From Balaenoptera acutorostrata (lineage: Eukaryota > Chordata > Mammalia > Artiodactyla > Balaenopteridae), in contig NC_080079.1 in assembly GCF_949987535.1 (NCBI RefSeq), forward strand, positions 49,835,000 to 49,898,999: a DNA stretch of 64,000 nucleotides, written 5' to 3'. Numbering within the stretch: the stretch's first letter is position 1; each line of letters begins with the position of its first letter. The notes below the pieces were generated by a model. The model was not told the origin of the DNA. It made no database searches and saw only the letters and a list, made by a program, of their open reading frames with translations. Positions 21,501 to 32,880 of the stretch are shown here, one piece after another. The position numbers and the translations under genes are program-made.

Positions 21501-22377
21501 AAGAACACTCTTTGACATAAATCACAGCAAGATCTTTTTCGATCCACCTCCTAGAGTAATGGAAATAAAAACAAAAATAAACAAGTGGGACCTAATGAAA
21601 CTTCAAAGCTTTTGCACAGCAAAGGAAACCATAAACAAGACGAAAAGACAACCCTCAGAATGGGAGAAAATATTTGCAAATGAATCAACGGACAAAGGAT
21701 TAATCTCCAAAATATATAAACAGCTCATTCAGCTCAATATCAAAGAAACAAACACCCCAATCCAAAAATGGGCAGAAGACCTAAATAGACATTTCTCCAA
21801 AGAAGACATACAGACGGCCACGAAGCACATGAAAAGATGCTCAACATCACTAATTATTAGAGAAATGCAAATCAAAACTACAATGAGGTATCACCTCACT
21901 CCTGTTAGAATGGGCATCATCAGAAAATCTACAAACAACAAATGCTGGAGAGGGTGTGGAGAAAAGGGAACCCTCTTGCACTGTTGGTGGGAATGTAAAT
22001 TGATACAGCCACTATGGAGAACAATATGGAGGTTCCTTAAAAAACTAAAAATAGAATTACCATATGACCCAGCAATCCCACTACTGGGCATATACCCAGA
22101 GAAAACCGTAATTCAAAAAGACACGTGCACCCGAATGTTCATTGCAGCACTATTTACAATAGCCAGGTCATGGAAGCAACCTAAATGCCCATCAACAGAC
22201 GAATGGATAAAGAAGTTGTGGTACATATATACGATGGAATATTATTCAGCCATAAAAAGGAACGAAATTGAGTCATTTGTTGAGAAGTGGATGGATCTAG
22301 AGACTGTCATACAGAGTGAAGTAAGTCAGAAAGAGAAAAACAAATATCGTATGTTAATGCATGTATGTGGAACGTAG
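18559..22377 (+). CDS. LINE-1 ORF2 protein (endonuclease / reverse transcriptase)
   Basis: A 1272-residue intact frame, close to the 1275 residues of human ORF2. The N-terminal AP-endonuclease-like domain (about 1-238) nicks T-rich DNA. Its key residues are present: N13 in LNVNG, E42 in LQETH, the IYAPN tyrosine, D144 and N146 in GDFN, D204 in RIDHILG, and D228/H229 in FSDHN. The reverse transcriptase (about 500-770) has motif A aspartate D599 (IDAEKAFDK), [15 protein letters not shown], and catalytic FADD at 699-702. The C-terminal Cys region has C1129, C1133, H1141 and C1146 ([18 protein letters not shown]). It would copy L1 RNA at the nicked target and can also mobilise SINEs such as the CHR copies here. 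No stop or frameshift is seen. Translation of ORF2 in L1s is by rare re-initiation. Enzymatic competence is inferred from residue conservation only. Confidence 0.97.
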   Translation: MVIGTYISIITLNVNGLNAPTKRHRLAEWIQKQDPYICCLQETHFRPRDTYRLKVRGWKKIFHANGNQKKAGVAILISDKIDFKIKNVTRDKEGHYIMIQGSIQEEDITIINIYAPNIGAPQYIRQLLTAIKEEIDSNTIIVGDFNTSLTPMDRSSKMKINKETEALNDTIDQIDLIDIYRTFHPKTADYTFFSSAHGTFSRIDHILGHKSSLSKFKKIEIISSIFSDHNAMRLEMNYREKNVKKTNTWRLNNTLLNNQEITEEIKQEIKKYLETNDNENTTTQNLWDAAKAVLRGKFIAIQAYLKKQEKSQVNNLTLHLKKLEKEEQTKPKVSRRKEIIKIRAEINEIETKKTIAKINKTKSWFFEKINKIDKPLARLIKKKRERTQINKIRNEKGEVTTDTAEIQNILRDYYKQLYANKMDNLEEMDKFLERYNLPRLNQEETENINRPITSNEIETVIKNLPTNKSPGPDGFTGEFYQTFREELTPILLKLFQKIAEEGTLPNSFYEATITLIPKPDKDTTKKENYRPISLMNIDAKILNKILANRIQQHIKRIIHHDQVGFIPGMQGFFNIRKSINVIHHINKLKNKNHMIISIDAEKAFDKIQHPFLIKTLQKVGIEGTYLNIIKAIYDKPTANIILNGEKLKAFPLRSGTRQGCPLSPLLFNIVLEVLATAIREEKEIKGIQIGKEEVKLSLFADDMILYIENPKTATRKLLELINEYGKVAGYKINAQKSLAFLYTNDEKSEREIMETLPFTIATKRIKYLGINLPRETKDLYAENYKTLMKEIKDDTNRWRDIPCSWIGRINIVKMSILPKAIYRFNAIPIKLPMAFFTELEQIILKFVWRHKRPRIAKAVLRQKNGAGGIRLPDFRLYYKATVIKTIWYWHKNRNIDQWNKIESPEINPRTYGQLIYDKGGKDIQWRKDSLFNKWCWENWTATCKRMKLEYSLTPYTKLNSKWIRDLNIRLDTIKLLEENIGRTLFDINHSKIFFDPPPRVMEIKTKINKWDLMKLQSFCTAKETINKTKRQPSEWEKIFANESTDKGLISKIYKQLIQLNIKETNTPIQKWAEDLNRHFSKEDIQTATKHMKRCSTSLIIREMQIKTTMRYHLTPVRMGIIRKSTNNKCWRGCGEKGTLLHCWWECKLIQPLWRTIWRFLKKLKIELPYDPAIPLLGIYPEKTVIQKDTCTRMFIAALFTIARSWKQPKCPSTDEWIKKLWYIYTMEYYSAIKRNEIESFVEKWMDLETVIQSEVSQKEKNKYRMLMHVCGT

Positions 22378-22580
22378 AAAAATGGTACAGATGAGCCAAT
22401 TTGCAGGGCAGAAGTTGAGACACAGATGTAGAGAATGGACATATGGACACCAAGGGGGGAAAACTGCGATGAGGTGGGGATGGTGATGTGCTGAATTGGG
22501 CGATTGGGATTGACATGTATACACTGATGTGTATAAAACTGATGCCTAATAAGAACCTGCAGTATAAAAAAACAAACAAA
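22378..22580 (+). other. L1 3' UTR
   Basis: From the ORF2 stop through a G-rich segment (ccaaggggggaaaact, gaggtggggatggtgatg) and 'gattgacatgtatacactg' to 'taataagaacctgcagtata' with an A/C-rich run near 22566-22583. This wording is the usual 3' end of laurasiatherian L1s, which normally runs straight into poly(A). Confidence 0.8.
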
Positions 22581-22609
22581 ACAACTAATACTAAACTTTC
22601 ATTGGGTTA

Positions 22610-23082
22610 TTTGTATGGAAATATGTTAATATAAATGTTTCAGACATTACATGAAATTTCTAAAAATCTTATATTTGTATTTGTATGGAAATATGTATGG
22701 AAATATGTTAATATAAATGTTTCAGACAGTACATGAAATTTCTAAAAATCTTATATTTGTATTTGTATGGAAATATGTATGGAAATATGTTAATATAAAT
22801 GTTTCAGACATTACATGAAATTTCTAAAAATCTTATATTTGTATTTGTATGGAAATATGTATGGAAATATGTTAATATAAATGTTTCAGACATTACATGA
22901 AATTTCTAAAAATCTTATATTTGTATTTGTATGGAAATATGTATGGAAATATGTTAATATAAATGTTTCAGACATTACATGAAATTTCTAAAAATCTTAT
23001 ATTTGTATTTGTATGGAAATATGTATGGAAATATGTTAATATAAATGTTTCAGACATTACATGAAATTTCTAAAAATCTTAT
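22610..23082 (+). repeat. Six-copy 82-bp tandem array inside the L1 insertion
   Basis: The block gtttcagaca/gtttcagacagt starts at 22637, 22719, 22801, 22883, 22965 and 23047, an exact 82-bp period. Copies 2-6 carry an internal short doubling (atgtatggaaat twice) that the first copy lacks. Copy 2 differs by one base (cagacagt for cagacatt); the others look identical. The last copy ends at 'atcttat' and joins the poly(A). Each unit contains AATATA, a known weak polyadenylation-signal variant. A short non-repeated lead (22581-22609) connects it to the L1 3' UTR. Confidence 0.97.
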
Positions 23083-23098
23083 AAAAAAAAAAAAAAAA
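23083..23098 (+). other. Poly(A) tail of the L1 insertion
   Basis: A run of 16 A ending at the right target site duplication (the last four A belong to both). It shows that the array was part of the reverse-transcribed RNA. Confidence 0.9.
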
Positions 23099-23109
23099 GA
23101 AGAAAGTTA
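23095..23109 (+). repeat. L1 target site duplication, right copy
   Basis: aaaagaagaaagtta, identical to 17413-17427. Confidence 0.93.
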
Positions 23110-24480
23110 ACATAAATGTATGCAAAAAAAGAATCCATATATTAGGATTTGTTTAATTTTATTGCTTTTAATGAGTAGAAAAGTGTTTGTATTTTTCTGT
23201 GATATTTACAAAGTACAGAATTATATTTCTCACTCTCTCTGTAGATAAGAAAGAATAAACACAGGGAACTATAAATAAACTAAAATAATTCCCCAAACAT
23301 GGGTTCTGCATCATATAATAAGCAGATGGAGGAAAAATCAAGCAATTGATTGCTTTTGTGGTCCTACACAGCAAGCAATTAAACAGAGAATCCCACAGAG
23401 TGTTCCAAGATGATTAATTAGCCAAATATTGCATACACCCGCATCTCTCATCTTAGTGTATGGAAGCTTGAGATGGCTCTACTAATTATAATGCAATATT
23501 GATAAGGCATGCATAAGTTTCCAATTAATACCTATAGACTAGGCCAATTTATCATAATGACAGGACAATAGCTTAGGTATTGCCAACCATAAGAAACTTT
23601 CAGAAATACATCATTTCTGGGAATGACACCAAGTTTCAAAAAATTAAATCTTTGAATTTAGATTTTGAAAGGAAGGGACTTAGAAGTCTGGATATAACAA
23701 ATAGAAGTTCATTATCAAAAGGAACTCAGCCAGTGATTTGGTTTAGACCACTTTAGACTATACAAACATGTCCTAGATCAGAATCTGTGACCTCTTCTCT
23801 TCTGAAATGCTGTGTGTACATGTAGTTTAGGGTCTCCTAAGATTATTAGTATCCAATAGAATTGCTGAAGCCCTATGTGGGTATAAAAATGAAACCTTAG
23901 GAATATTATAAATGAAGATAAAAATTTCTTTTCAATGCAGGGAATTTATAATTATATGACCATTTTTACATATTAATGATTTTGTTCACATTTATGTCTT
24001 AAAAAGACTACTAGTGAGGATAGCCTAGGTTATGCCGTGATTATAAATAATCTCAAAATCCTAACAACTTGACACAATAAAGATTAATATTAATACATAG
24101 CTAAAATGACACTCAAGGAGTATCAACCTGGTTAGAAATATTAAGATGCATGTCTCATTTCTCTGTAATAGTTCCTTTCCTGCTAAGTAACTTAGATAAC
24201 ACAGAAGCAAATAACACAATGTACTTAGCCTGATGGATCATCAAATCATGATTCGAAATGATCCTATTATATTGGGGAATGGTCTGAAGATGAAATAAAG
24301 TATATTCACTAAGAGCCTTTAACCAGTGGGCAGGGCCACTTTGTCTTCTTTACTCATTTCTTTTACAATCTGCTTCATGGCCTGTAGAAGAGCCAGAAAT
24401 CTATGTTCCTTCTCTCCTGTTGAAGTATAGACAGTCAGGCCTCAGAACTTGTCTTCTGTAAGCACACTTGGCCATCTTGC
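23110..24480. other. AT-rich stretch, nothing recognised
   Basis: Probably single-copy DNA that was next to 17412 before the L1 landed. No gene seen. Confidence 0.45.
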
Positions 24481-24512
24481 AGTGTGTGTGTGCATGTGTG
24501 TGTGTGTACACA
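24481..24512 (+). repeat. (GT)n microsatellite
   Basis: Interrupted GT repeat with one GCAT break. Confidence 0.85.
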
Positions 24513-25534
24513 CCTGTATATGTTTCAGCTTCTTTACCTTAAAATGAATGAGTGAGTTAAGTCAGCCTCACACTCTTTCCTAGTTGTCTTCAATACAGAT
24601 GGAGAGAGTTGAGGTCACCCTTCAGCCTTGGAGAACCAAAATAAATCCTCTGTTCCAGTTTAGATCACAGACGCCTGCCTTTTGTCAATCTTGGGATGCA
24701 TATGCCCAAGTACTAATAAAGGCTTTTTGTTTCAATTTTCATCTATTTTTGCCTACTGGACAGAGCCCTGGAAGGGAAGAGGGGTAAGTCTTGGGCTTCA
24801 ATTCCCAATAGGTCCAGATGGAATATAAGCTCAGAGTGTGATGTGTCTGCTGGGAAAACTAATGTTGTCTCAGGTGGCATTGCTGGAATTGTGCAGAGTC
24901 CAGAATAGAGCAGTGATAACCTTATTTGGCAATGGTAAGACTATTGCTTCTGAGCTCCTCACTAAAAGGAGGTGATACAGAGAGTGGTGATCAGGACAGT
25001 GAGAAATGAAGGCCACGTCAGTGGCATTGGAGGTACCTGAGGCTATGCAGCCTGGACTGAAAGGAGACATGCTGATGGCCTCAGTCATTTGAATGGTCAT
25101 GGAAGAGAGTATGTGGACAGAGCCAGCTCCATTTAAGGGCAGAGAGTAATCCTGGGAATTGGCTATGCCAAGAACACAGGTATAGGGCAAGAAAGAATTT
25201 TCCAATTGGGCTGTCTCAGCATGGAATTTTCAGGCTCATGAGGTGGTGAGACTCCAACATTGCAAGTGGCCAAAGAGAGGCTTGATGGTCATTTGTTAGG
25301 ATTGATACTAAGGATCCTAACTTAGGATAAATTGAACTAGTGGCCTTCAAATTCATTTCTCACCAAGACTCTGTCATCCTGAATCTGGCCAACCGAAAGA
25401 TAAAAGCTCCCACGTTAGCCAGATCGAACTCTTTATCTAATCAAGAGAGTTTGGGTCTATATGGTCAACAAAATTAATGTTTGCCAGTATCTTGTTCTCC
25501 TCTAATTTCACGTACACAGAGAACTGTAAGTTCT
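24513..25534. other. Stretch without recognised features
   Basis: Short open frames only, none protein-like. Confidence 0.4.
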
Positions 25535-25792
25535 ATTCCTTGGAGTTAGATATGGCCGTGTAACTAGTTCTTACCAAAGAAATGGAAATGAAAATGATGG
25601 GCCAAACTTTGAGCCAAAGCAGTTAACTACAGATGTTTGACCTTCTGACTCTTTCTTCATCTGCAACCATTAAGAGTGTTAAGATGGAGAGGCCAAAAGA
25701 AGGAAACCATGTGATCTGCTAAATACGGAGGAGAGCTGCCCTGGAGAGCCACCTAGATCTACAGCAAACTTCGTAAGAGTGAGAAATTGACT

Positions 25793-25795
<3 letters not shown>
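25535..25795 (+). mobile_element. LTR-type repeat, left part (split by SINE)
   Basis: Words of a MaLR/ERVL-like LTR: 'agatatggccgtgtaactag', 'gatgggccaaactttgagcc', 'ccatgtgatctgctaaatac'. It resumes at 26128 with a typical LTR end. Confidence 0.5.
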
Positions 25796-25823
<28 letters not shown>

Positions 25824-26127
25824 AGCAATTTCATGTATCTTTATTTATTTATTTTATTTATTTATGGCTGTGTTGGGTCTTCGTTTCTGTGCGAGGGCTT
25901 TCTCTAGTTGCAGCAAGCGGGGGCTACTCTTCATCGCGGTGTGCAGGCCTCTCATTATCGCGGCCTCTCATGTTGCGGAGCACAGGTTCCAGATGTGCAG
26001 GCTCAGTAATTGTGGCTCACGGGCCTAGTTGCCTCGTGGCATGTGGGATCTTCCCAGACCAGGGCTCGAACCCGTCTCCCCTGAATTGGCAGGCAGATTC
26101 TCAACCACTGCGCCACCAGGGAAGCCC
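25796..26127 (-). mobile_element. Full-length long CHR SINE with a 28-T tail
   Basis: Minus-strand copy: 28 uninterrupted T at 25796-25823, the 'tttatttatggctgtgttggg' body, the B-box complement at 26062-26072 (gggctcgaacc) and the gggcttccctggtggcgcag head ending at 26127. The long pure A tail and intact B box point to a recent insertion. Confidence 0.93.
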
Positions 26128-26187
26128 TGACAGATTTTTTAGATGATTTGTTATTGCAGCAAAATTTAGCCTATCCTGACTGATACA
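26128..26187 (+). mobile_element. LTR-type repeat, right end
   Basis: 'gatttgttattgcagcaaaa' then 'tagcctatcctgactgataca' is a common LTR 3' end. It completes the element at 25535-25795. Confidence 0.6.
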
Positions 26188-27099
26188 CTTTGGGAACACA
26201 GGGCATGTGAGTTTCTAATAGGAAAGGAACTAGAGAAGCTGGAAGGAAGTCTGGTGAGACAGATTAAAGGGAAAGCCACACTCAGTTCTCCTGGCACTGT
26301 AACTTTTCATGGAACATTGGCGCATTATACACATTTCTGAAGTTCCCTCTGAGGCCCCAAATGCATCTCTTTAACTGTTAAATGAGGAATATCTGACATG
26401 AAATTTGGGGGACAAAAAAGGCTCTGAATAGTGAAATGAAGTTAGACTTGGCTTCTGGAGTTGCCACCTTGGCTCTGGGCAAAGACCAAAGACTTCTCTT
26501 TTGTGAGAAAAAACCAACCTCATTGTGTCTGTAAACACAGCACATCTGGGGCTACACGGAATCCGCTGATTTTATAAACTAATTCCTGCCAAAGAATCCA
26601 AACTAGCCTTAGTTTATAGGTGTAGAAACTGAGGCCCTCAGGTTCCAGTGACCTTGAAACTGGGTCCTTTGGGTTTCCGTCTTTTCACCAGGCCAGGCTA
26701 TGGTGATTGCACAGTGTAAGTATTTCTTCAAAGGAGAATCAAACAAAACTCCCAGACTCCGTGTCGACAGCCCTGGGCTGGAGAGGAAAGCAGGGCTCCT
26801 CACAGAAGTTTGGTTTACAGCAGGGCTCCCCCTTGGCCCCAAGACAGCTTTGATCACCATGAAGTTTCCACAAACACAGAATGAATGAGGAAGAAGATGG
26901 TTATGCTTTTAACCTGATCGACACTGATGAGAAATGAGGCATATACCGTCTTTTCCATAGCGTCCCGCTTCAGACAGCTGTCACCTTTCCCTTTAAAGTA
27001 TAAGCTTAAAATGTTTGTATATTTTGTTTGTTTTTTAACACTTCTCATCACATAATTAAGATATGATGGCTAAAGTCACTTACGACTCACTGATACGGT
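26188..27099. other. Stretch without recognised features
   Basis: No exon recognised. A weak MIR-like trace ('ggtgtagaaactgaggccc') at 26618-26640. Confidence 0.4.
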
Positions 27100-27350
27100 T
27101 CAGTAGAATACAAGGCCAGAAAGCAGCCTGTCTGCCTTCAAATCCCAGCTCCCTGTTTCTAATTTTCTGACTGTGTGGCTTTGGGCAAATTACTTAACCA
27201 CTCTGCACTTCAATTTCCTCATCAGTTAAATGGGTATCATAATAGTATCTACCTCATAAGGCAGTTATGGGATAAAATGTGTTAATATATGTAAAGCATT
27301 TGGAAAAGTGCTTGGCATATGGTAAGTATTCAAGAAGTAGTATTTATGTT
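27100..27350 (+). mobile_element. MIR, nearly full length
   Basis: Clear MIR order: 'caaatcccagctccctg', 'gactgtgtggctttgggcaa', 'attacttaaccactctgcac', 'caatttcctcatcag', 'agtatctacctcataaggca', 'aagtgcttggcatatggtaa'. Confidence 0.88.
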
Positions 27351-27932
27351 TTCCTAAGTTCTTGACTGGCAGCCAACCAAATTCCAAGAACTGTGAAGTC
27401 TCTGTGTGCTCAAGTCTACGGGGGTTTAATATAAGGTAATTCATGGGCCTCCCCTAAAGGCCCTAAAAGTCCATCAGAAAAAAACTAGACTAAGCAAAAA
27501 TTCAACGAATATTATTAGGAAGTTAAGAATGGTCAATGGACAGGAAGCTAACAACATCCGCTACAGTTACGGGGCTACATGATCACCTTTGGCTATAGGA
27601 TGCTGGGAAAAAGAATTCTTTTAAATGGCCATTGAGGCAAAAGCAGACACCTACAGGGGCTTTCTGGCAAGTTTTGCTTTCCTGCTCTAAGTGCTGCACC
27701 TTCTTTCTTGTCTCATCTTCTTCCTCCCTCTCAGAAAGCAAGATTGTCTGTTTCCAGTTAGGAAAGGCCACAAGAATTTCAGACACCTTGGTCCTGACAG
27801 TCCCAAGCCTCTGAACCAAGGGCCTTTAATACACTTTGTTTATTGATAAAGTAAATCCCAATTCATGTCTTCAATCATTAATTCTCCAAATATTCTTCTA
27901 GTTTGCTTTTGTGCTTGACATTGTTAGGAGAT
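27351..27932. other. Stretch without recognised features
   Basis: Nothing recognised. Confidence 0.4.
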
Positions 27933-28303
27933 GCCATGGTTGAATTCTGTCCCCCCAAAATTCATATGCTGAAGTCCTAACTCCAAGCACCTCAGAATAT
28001 GACCCTATTTGGATAGGGACTTTACAGAGGTCATCAAGTTAAGGTAAGGTCATTAGAATGGGCCCTAATGTGACTGCTATCCTTATAAAAAGGGGAAATT
28101 TGGAGACAGACATACGTACAGGGAAAACACCATGTGAACATGAAGACGGCCATCTACAAGCCAAGGAGAGAGGCCTGGAACCAACCTTAGCCATACCTTG
28201 ATTTCAGTCTTCTAACCTCCAGAACTGTGAGACAATACATCTTCGTTGTTTAAGCCACTCAGTTTGTGACGCTTTGTTATGGAAGCCCTGAGAAACCAAT
28301 ACA
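27933..28303 (+). mobile_element. MaLR-type LTR, near full length
   Basis: Landmarks: 'ccccccaaaattcatatgct', 'gaagtcctaactccaagcac', 'ctatccttataaaaagggg', 'gccatctacaagccaaggag', 'taacctccagaactgtgag', ending 'agaaaccaatacagg'. Same type as 9892-10270, in the same orientation. Solo LTR. Confidence 0.78.
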
Positions 28304-30419
28304 GGTTGTAAACAAACCAGGTGTGGGTCTCACCCTCAGGAACCTCCCTGCACGGGGCAGGGGGTGGGGGTGAGGGAGAAGATAGCAACCTGATCTGCAC
28401 ATGATGAAACTTAGCAGGGGTGGAGGGACAGGCAGGTGACTTGCTCTTCAGGCAGGTGTCATGGTCAAACAGCTGTCCAGCCTTCTACAGGATGGAATCT
28501 GTGTTTCGGTCTGGCCACACATGTATGGGTATTACTCTTAAACTAAAAGGCAGTGAAGACCACCTTCACTCCAGGTTTCAGAGAGTGAAACCTTGAAAAC
28601 ATCGTCACTTCATGATTAAACGTTACATTGAGACAAATATTATTCCTCGACGATTGGGTGAAGGATTTAGCCAGAGCAGCATGGAACAACTTCTTTGGGC
28701 CGCCTTCCCTGGAGCTCCTTTCATATACCTATACTTCACAGTTAGAACACAGGCACATGTAAAGCAAATGCGAATACAACCAGGGAAAGTTCCAATCGCT
28801 GTCCCTGTGAGGATACTAATAAAGGACACTGTCCCCTGTCCTGCACAGTGAGTGCTCAGTTAGAGGCCAAAGGGACATGAGTCTCAAGTCCTGGCAGCAC
28901 AAACTCAGTATGCCTCCTGGGTAGCTGTCGCGGTTTGTTTATACTAAGGGCACTGTAAGTCATGTTGCATGATCGTGTTTTCCTGCTCCTATGGGCTGCT
29001 TGGAACCTCAGAAACACCATTAAGAGCCCCCTGGCAAGTGTATGGGAACTTGAAGGGCACATTCATATTATTTCCATCCTCCTAATCCACAAATGACTTT
29101 TATTTTAACCCATATCAATTTTCATAAACGCCTCCTATAATTGTTCATGTGAAAAGGGGCATAATATTTAAAATTAAAAAGACAAATTAATTGACTTTGG
29201 TCACCACTCAAAAATATTTTGTTCAGTTATTAAAAATGATACAGCACCATGGGTATTTATATTTAATATTTTGTGTATTTCTTTTAATGTTAAGAAAAGG
29301 AAAACCCATTAAGAAAAGGAAAATCCAGGATGAACTTCTTTTTCCAGCGATGTCCCCATCAGCCTTTGACGTGAAACAAACTAAGAGTGGGTCCAGGAGC
29401 CCCGGAGAATAATTCTGGTGACACTCCAGGGAGTGGAACCAAACTGCAGTCAGGGGCATTCCTGAGCCCGGAGCAAGGGCATCTGGCAAAATGGCCTCAC
29501 CTCTGTCTCCAAAAGGCTCATCTCATTATAGGATCAGGCTCTTCCAAGTTAAGGATTTTATCATCAAAGTCATTCCCAGGGATTTGCAAACTAAAAAGAC
29601 TAGTTGCCCCCATCCCCACCCTAAGATACAATGATGAGGCAGAAGCAGAATAACTGCAGGTGACACTGCCACCAAAAGGGGATGGAACTGAAATTGAGCC
29701 ACATCACAACTACTGCAATCCAGCTGGGCTCCTACAGACCCGCTGCTGTGGGGTCAGGGACATCCCTCTTTAGAGGCTGGTTCTTTTTCCTGGAAGTGGC
29801 TCCTAGTTCACTGCTCTCGCAAGCTCTTGGACCCACTCTCTTTGAGATTCTTCCTTTTCTATAAGAAATGGCCATGTTTGCAGCTGAGTAGCTTTCTAGC
29901 CTGATTCCTGCCTGGAGATATATGGGGACCCAGAGGTCTTTGTGCAAGTTTCACAATCTTAGTCCCTGCCATGGCAGTGCCGTCATTTAGATCCCCTGAA
30001 TGAATCTCCTCACTGAGGCAAAACAATAGATACAATACAAGAAACATCTTTTCAGATGTAATGCTGAGCTAGCACAGAATAATACTAAATTTGTTGTGAT
30101 TTATTAGAATAAATACTAAAGTTATTAGAATAAGTACTAAATACTAAATAAAAAGAGAATACTAAATTTTAAAAACAAAATGAGGCTCAGCATCTTGGAA
30201 AGAGCTCATACAAATGAAGAGCACTAAAACTCATGTTTCATTAGCTTCACAGTAAATCTGCTTCTCACAAGTAGTAAACCCAGAAAAAGTGTATTAAGGA
30301 TATCATTTTAGGTGACATAAAGATATTAATAAACTTTAGACATTCTTAAATATGCATATTGAAATAGCTAAGATGACCATTAATAGAGAAGACAGAGAGT
30401 GTATACCCTTACAACAAGT
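28304..30419. other. Long stretch without recognised features
   Basis: Mostly single-copy in appearance. A small direct repeat 'ttaagaaaaggaaaa' occurs at about 29291 and 29309. Simple 'aatactaaa' repetition at 30080-30170. Confidence 0.4.
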
Positions 30420-31295
30420 AGAGTGAAGACAATGGAATCAGATTTTAAGGCATTCCATCCAAAGTAAGGCACAAAAGGAGAACACAAAAGGGAAAAAAGA
30501 ACGAGATAAATAGAAATTGTATAGTAAGATTGCAGGCATAAATCCTAATAATACTAGATATACATGGACAAAAATCTTGCTTAAAATATGAGGACCATCA
30601 GTCTGAGAAAAAGCAAACACAAATCCAACCAAATAATGTTTATAACAGATAACTGTAAAACCTAAAGACACAGAATATTTAAATTAAAAACGGAATAAAA
30701 TGTGTTAGGGAAAGAATAACCTGAAAAGAAAATTCTAAACTTACATACTACTAATAGCAACCTCAAATATATACAAAGCAATATTTGCCAGAGCAATGAG
30801 AAATTGACTAATCTACCTTATTAAAGGAATATTTTAACACAACATCTTTTAAATAATTGATACAACAAGCAGTTATCATACCTAACAAATGAGGAATGTA
30901 CACTTTTCTCACACAGGAAACATTTATAAAATCTGACCACATATTGATAATAGAGCTATCCTCAACAAACTTCAAAAAATTTGTATCATATAGTCCACAT
31001 ATTCAGCTCACAATGTAATTAAGTTAGAAATAAAAACAAAAAAGATAACTTAAAATATATTTTAAAATTATAAAGACATATTTGTAAATAATTCATGGGA
31101 AGTAAAATAAAAATAAAAATGAGAAAATATTTATAAGCAAATATAATTAAAAATACTGTGTATGACCTTCATGGTACTTAGAGGAAAATTTATAGCCTGA
31201 AATACTTATGGTAGAAAAGAAGGCTCAAAATTAATGACTTAAGCATCCAAAATATGAAATTAGCAAAATAACAGTGAAGAATATGGAAGGAAGAA
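30420..31295 (+). mobile_element. Old L1 fragment (ORF2 endonuclease-region derived)
   Basis: Diverged match to the same region of the young L1 here: 'cacacaggaaacatt', 'gaccacatattgataat', 'ctcaacaaacttcaaaaaat', 'gtacttagaggaaaatttat' parallel 19145-19460. Many stops. The left part may come from the ORF1/ORF2 junction region. Confidence 0.65.
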
Positions 31296-31299
31296 AACA

Positions 31300-31361
31300 A
31301 ATTTCTGTCCATAAAGCCCCCAGTCTGGCATTTTGTTATGACAGCCCTAGCAAACTAACAC
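31300..31361 (+). mobile_element. MaLR LTR 3' end remnant
   Basis: 'cccagtctggcattttgtta' then 'gacagccctagcaaactaac' is the last 60 bases of a MaLR LTR. The rest is missing, replaced or deleted at the L1 junction. Confidence 0.65.
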
Positions 31362-32744
31362 GGATATATAGTGTAATTCTTATGGTGGATTCAGTCAAAA
31401 AAGTTAGACAGTCACCAGCTTACATTATCTCTAAGAGCCCCTCAAAGTTTAAAACTCCTTGGAGGTTGGAAAGAATAAAGGCCTGTTCTTCAGTCTGCAG
31501 AGAATCTTCCCTAGGGGTCTTCATTACCCATCAACATCTGCCATGAGCGTGCCCCATGCAATTCCCGCAAGGTCGAAATGAGGTGTGCAGTAGAAATCAG
31601 AGCATCTTTGAAAGCCTGTAACTAAGGCTCTGGTCATGAAGATAGAAACGCACAAAGCGTGCGGGAACTAGCCACAGGGGCCCAGGGCCAGTCAGCGCTT
31701 GGCAGCAAAGAACTGAAATAGAACTGGACTTTTGAAACGTTTAGGGCCAGGTTCTCCTCTGAGGCAGTAGTGTTTCTGGATGCTGCTCCATTTCCTCCCA
31801 TCAGTCCACCCCTGAACACCATCCCAACGTAGACGAGGGTGAGTCCTGCCTTAGCAGAGCAGGCCCCATCCTGGCTGGAGCTTCGGCACGCTCACTGCAG
31901 GGAATTCCAGAGGTGAGTCTGTAAACGCAGTCCCCAGAGCGCTGTTTGATGAGAACCTCTCCTGGGCAGGTTTGCTTGGAGTATTCAAGAGTCTCACTCC
32001 CCTAGTCACTGCGTAACTGCCAACGCTTGCTGCTAAAGAGGTTTCTGTGTCCAAAAATAATCTCTAATGACAGTTAGCATGACCCTGGCATAATCCATCC
32101 TCTCCAGATAAGTGAAAGGGAGCTAATGCCCAAATCCTGGCACAGACACAGAACAGGTCTTGGAAGGGGAGGTGACTGTGACTTCAGTCCTTGGCAGAGG
32201 GCTGCAGACTGGATGGGGAGCCAGGCCAGTGGCAGGAGCATGGACACAGGACGCCTGACATGGGCATTTCCTTCTGCTGGGGCTAGGGAACAGTCCCAAG
32301 CCCCTCTGCCATTCTGCATAGAGCTTTGGATATCTGTCACCTGAATGGGCCACACCACCATCCCTGGATATCACCGGGGTTTCACTTTTCCAAGAGCTTC
32401 CTAGTGTGTACTTGAGTCCCAAGAAGCATTCGCCTGGTTAATGGAGCTGACCCCTGATTGTGAGAAGGGCCTGACTTGGACCTCTCCCTGACCCTGGGAA
32501 GAGACCAAAGATCCCTGCCCATCACTCCGCCTTACACATATTTTCACTCAAGGCTGATTCTTAGGACTAGAGATGTATTACACGTGCTGAGAGAGGGATG
32601 CTGTTGGCCTCTGCATGCTAGCTTTCTTCACAATCATTTTCTCAATCATTCAGGGCTCTTGGTCTGGAGCATTTTGAGGGTGGGAGGAGATGGAGGATGG
32701 AGTCTGCAATGGAACAGGAAGAGGTTATTCAGCATCCTCAGTGT
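31362..32744. other. Stretch without recognised features
   Basis: Overlapping short frames on both strands, none convincing. Confidence 0.4.
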
Positions 32745-32880
32745 GTAGTTTATCTTTCCAACAGCCCTGGGAGTGACAATTAATGTACACACTTTGCAGA
32801 TGAGGAAACTAAGTCCTAGAGGTCAAATAACTTGCTCCAGTTCACCAAGGTCTTGTGAGTCATTCAAACACAGTTCATTT
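32745..32880 (-). mobile_element. MIR
   Basis: 'tttgcagatgaggaaactaa', 'gaggtcaaataacttgctcc' and 'agttcaccaaggtc' form a minus-strand MIR core. Confidence 0.75.

Larger units (their letters stand above)
17428..23094 (+). mobile_element. Young LINE-1 with both ORFs intact and a tandem array at its 3' end
   Basis: The element lies between perfect 15-bp duplications. Order: shortened 5' UTR (17428-17594), ORF1, 58-bp spacer, ORF2, 3' UTR, a six-copy 82-bp array, then poly(A). An undisrupted 301-codon and 1272-codon pair is rare among genomic L1 copies and indicates a recent insertion. The 5' UTR is only about 167 bp, so the insertion was probably 5'-truncated inside the UTR and may lack its internal promoter. 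The array sits inside the duplications, so it arrived with the element. Confidence 0.95.

Noticed and set aside
22610..23082. CRISPR-like or satellite array
   Set aside because: The 82-bp units are contiguous with no variable spacers, the genome is mammalian, and the array is inside the L1 duplications. It is a minisatellite carried by the retrotransposon.
9892..28303. Paired LTRs (9892-10270 and 27933-28303) of one provirus
   Set aside because: Same type and orientation, but they are strongly diverged and the 17 kb between them contains no retroviral genes, only unrelated repeats and unique DNA. They are independent solo LTRs.
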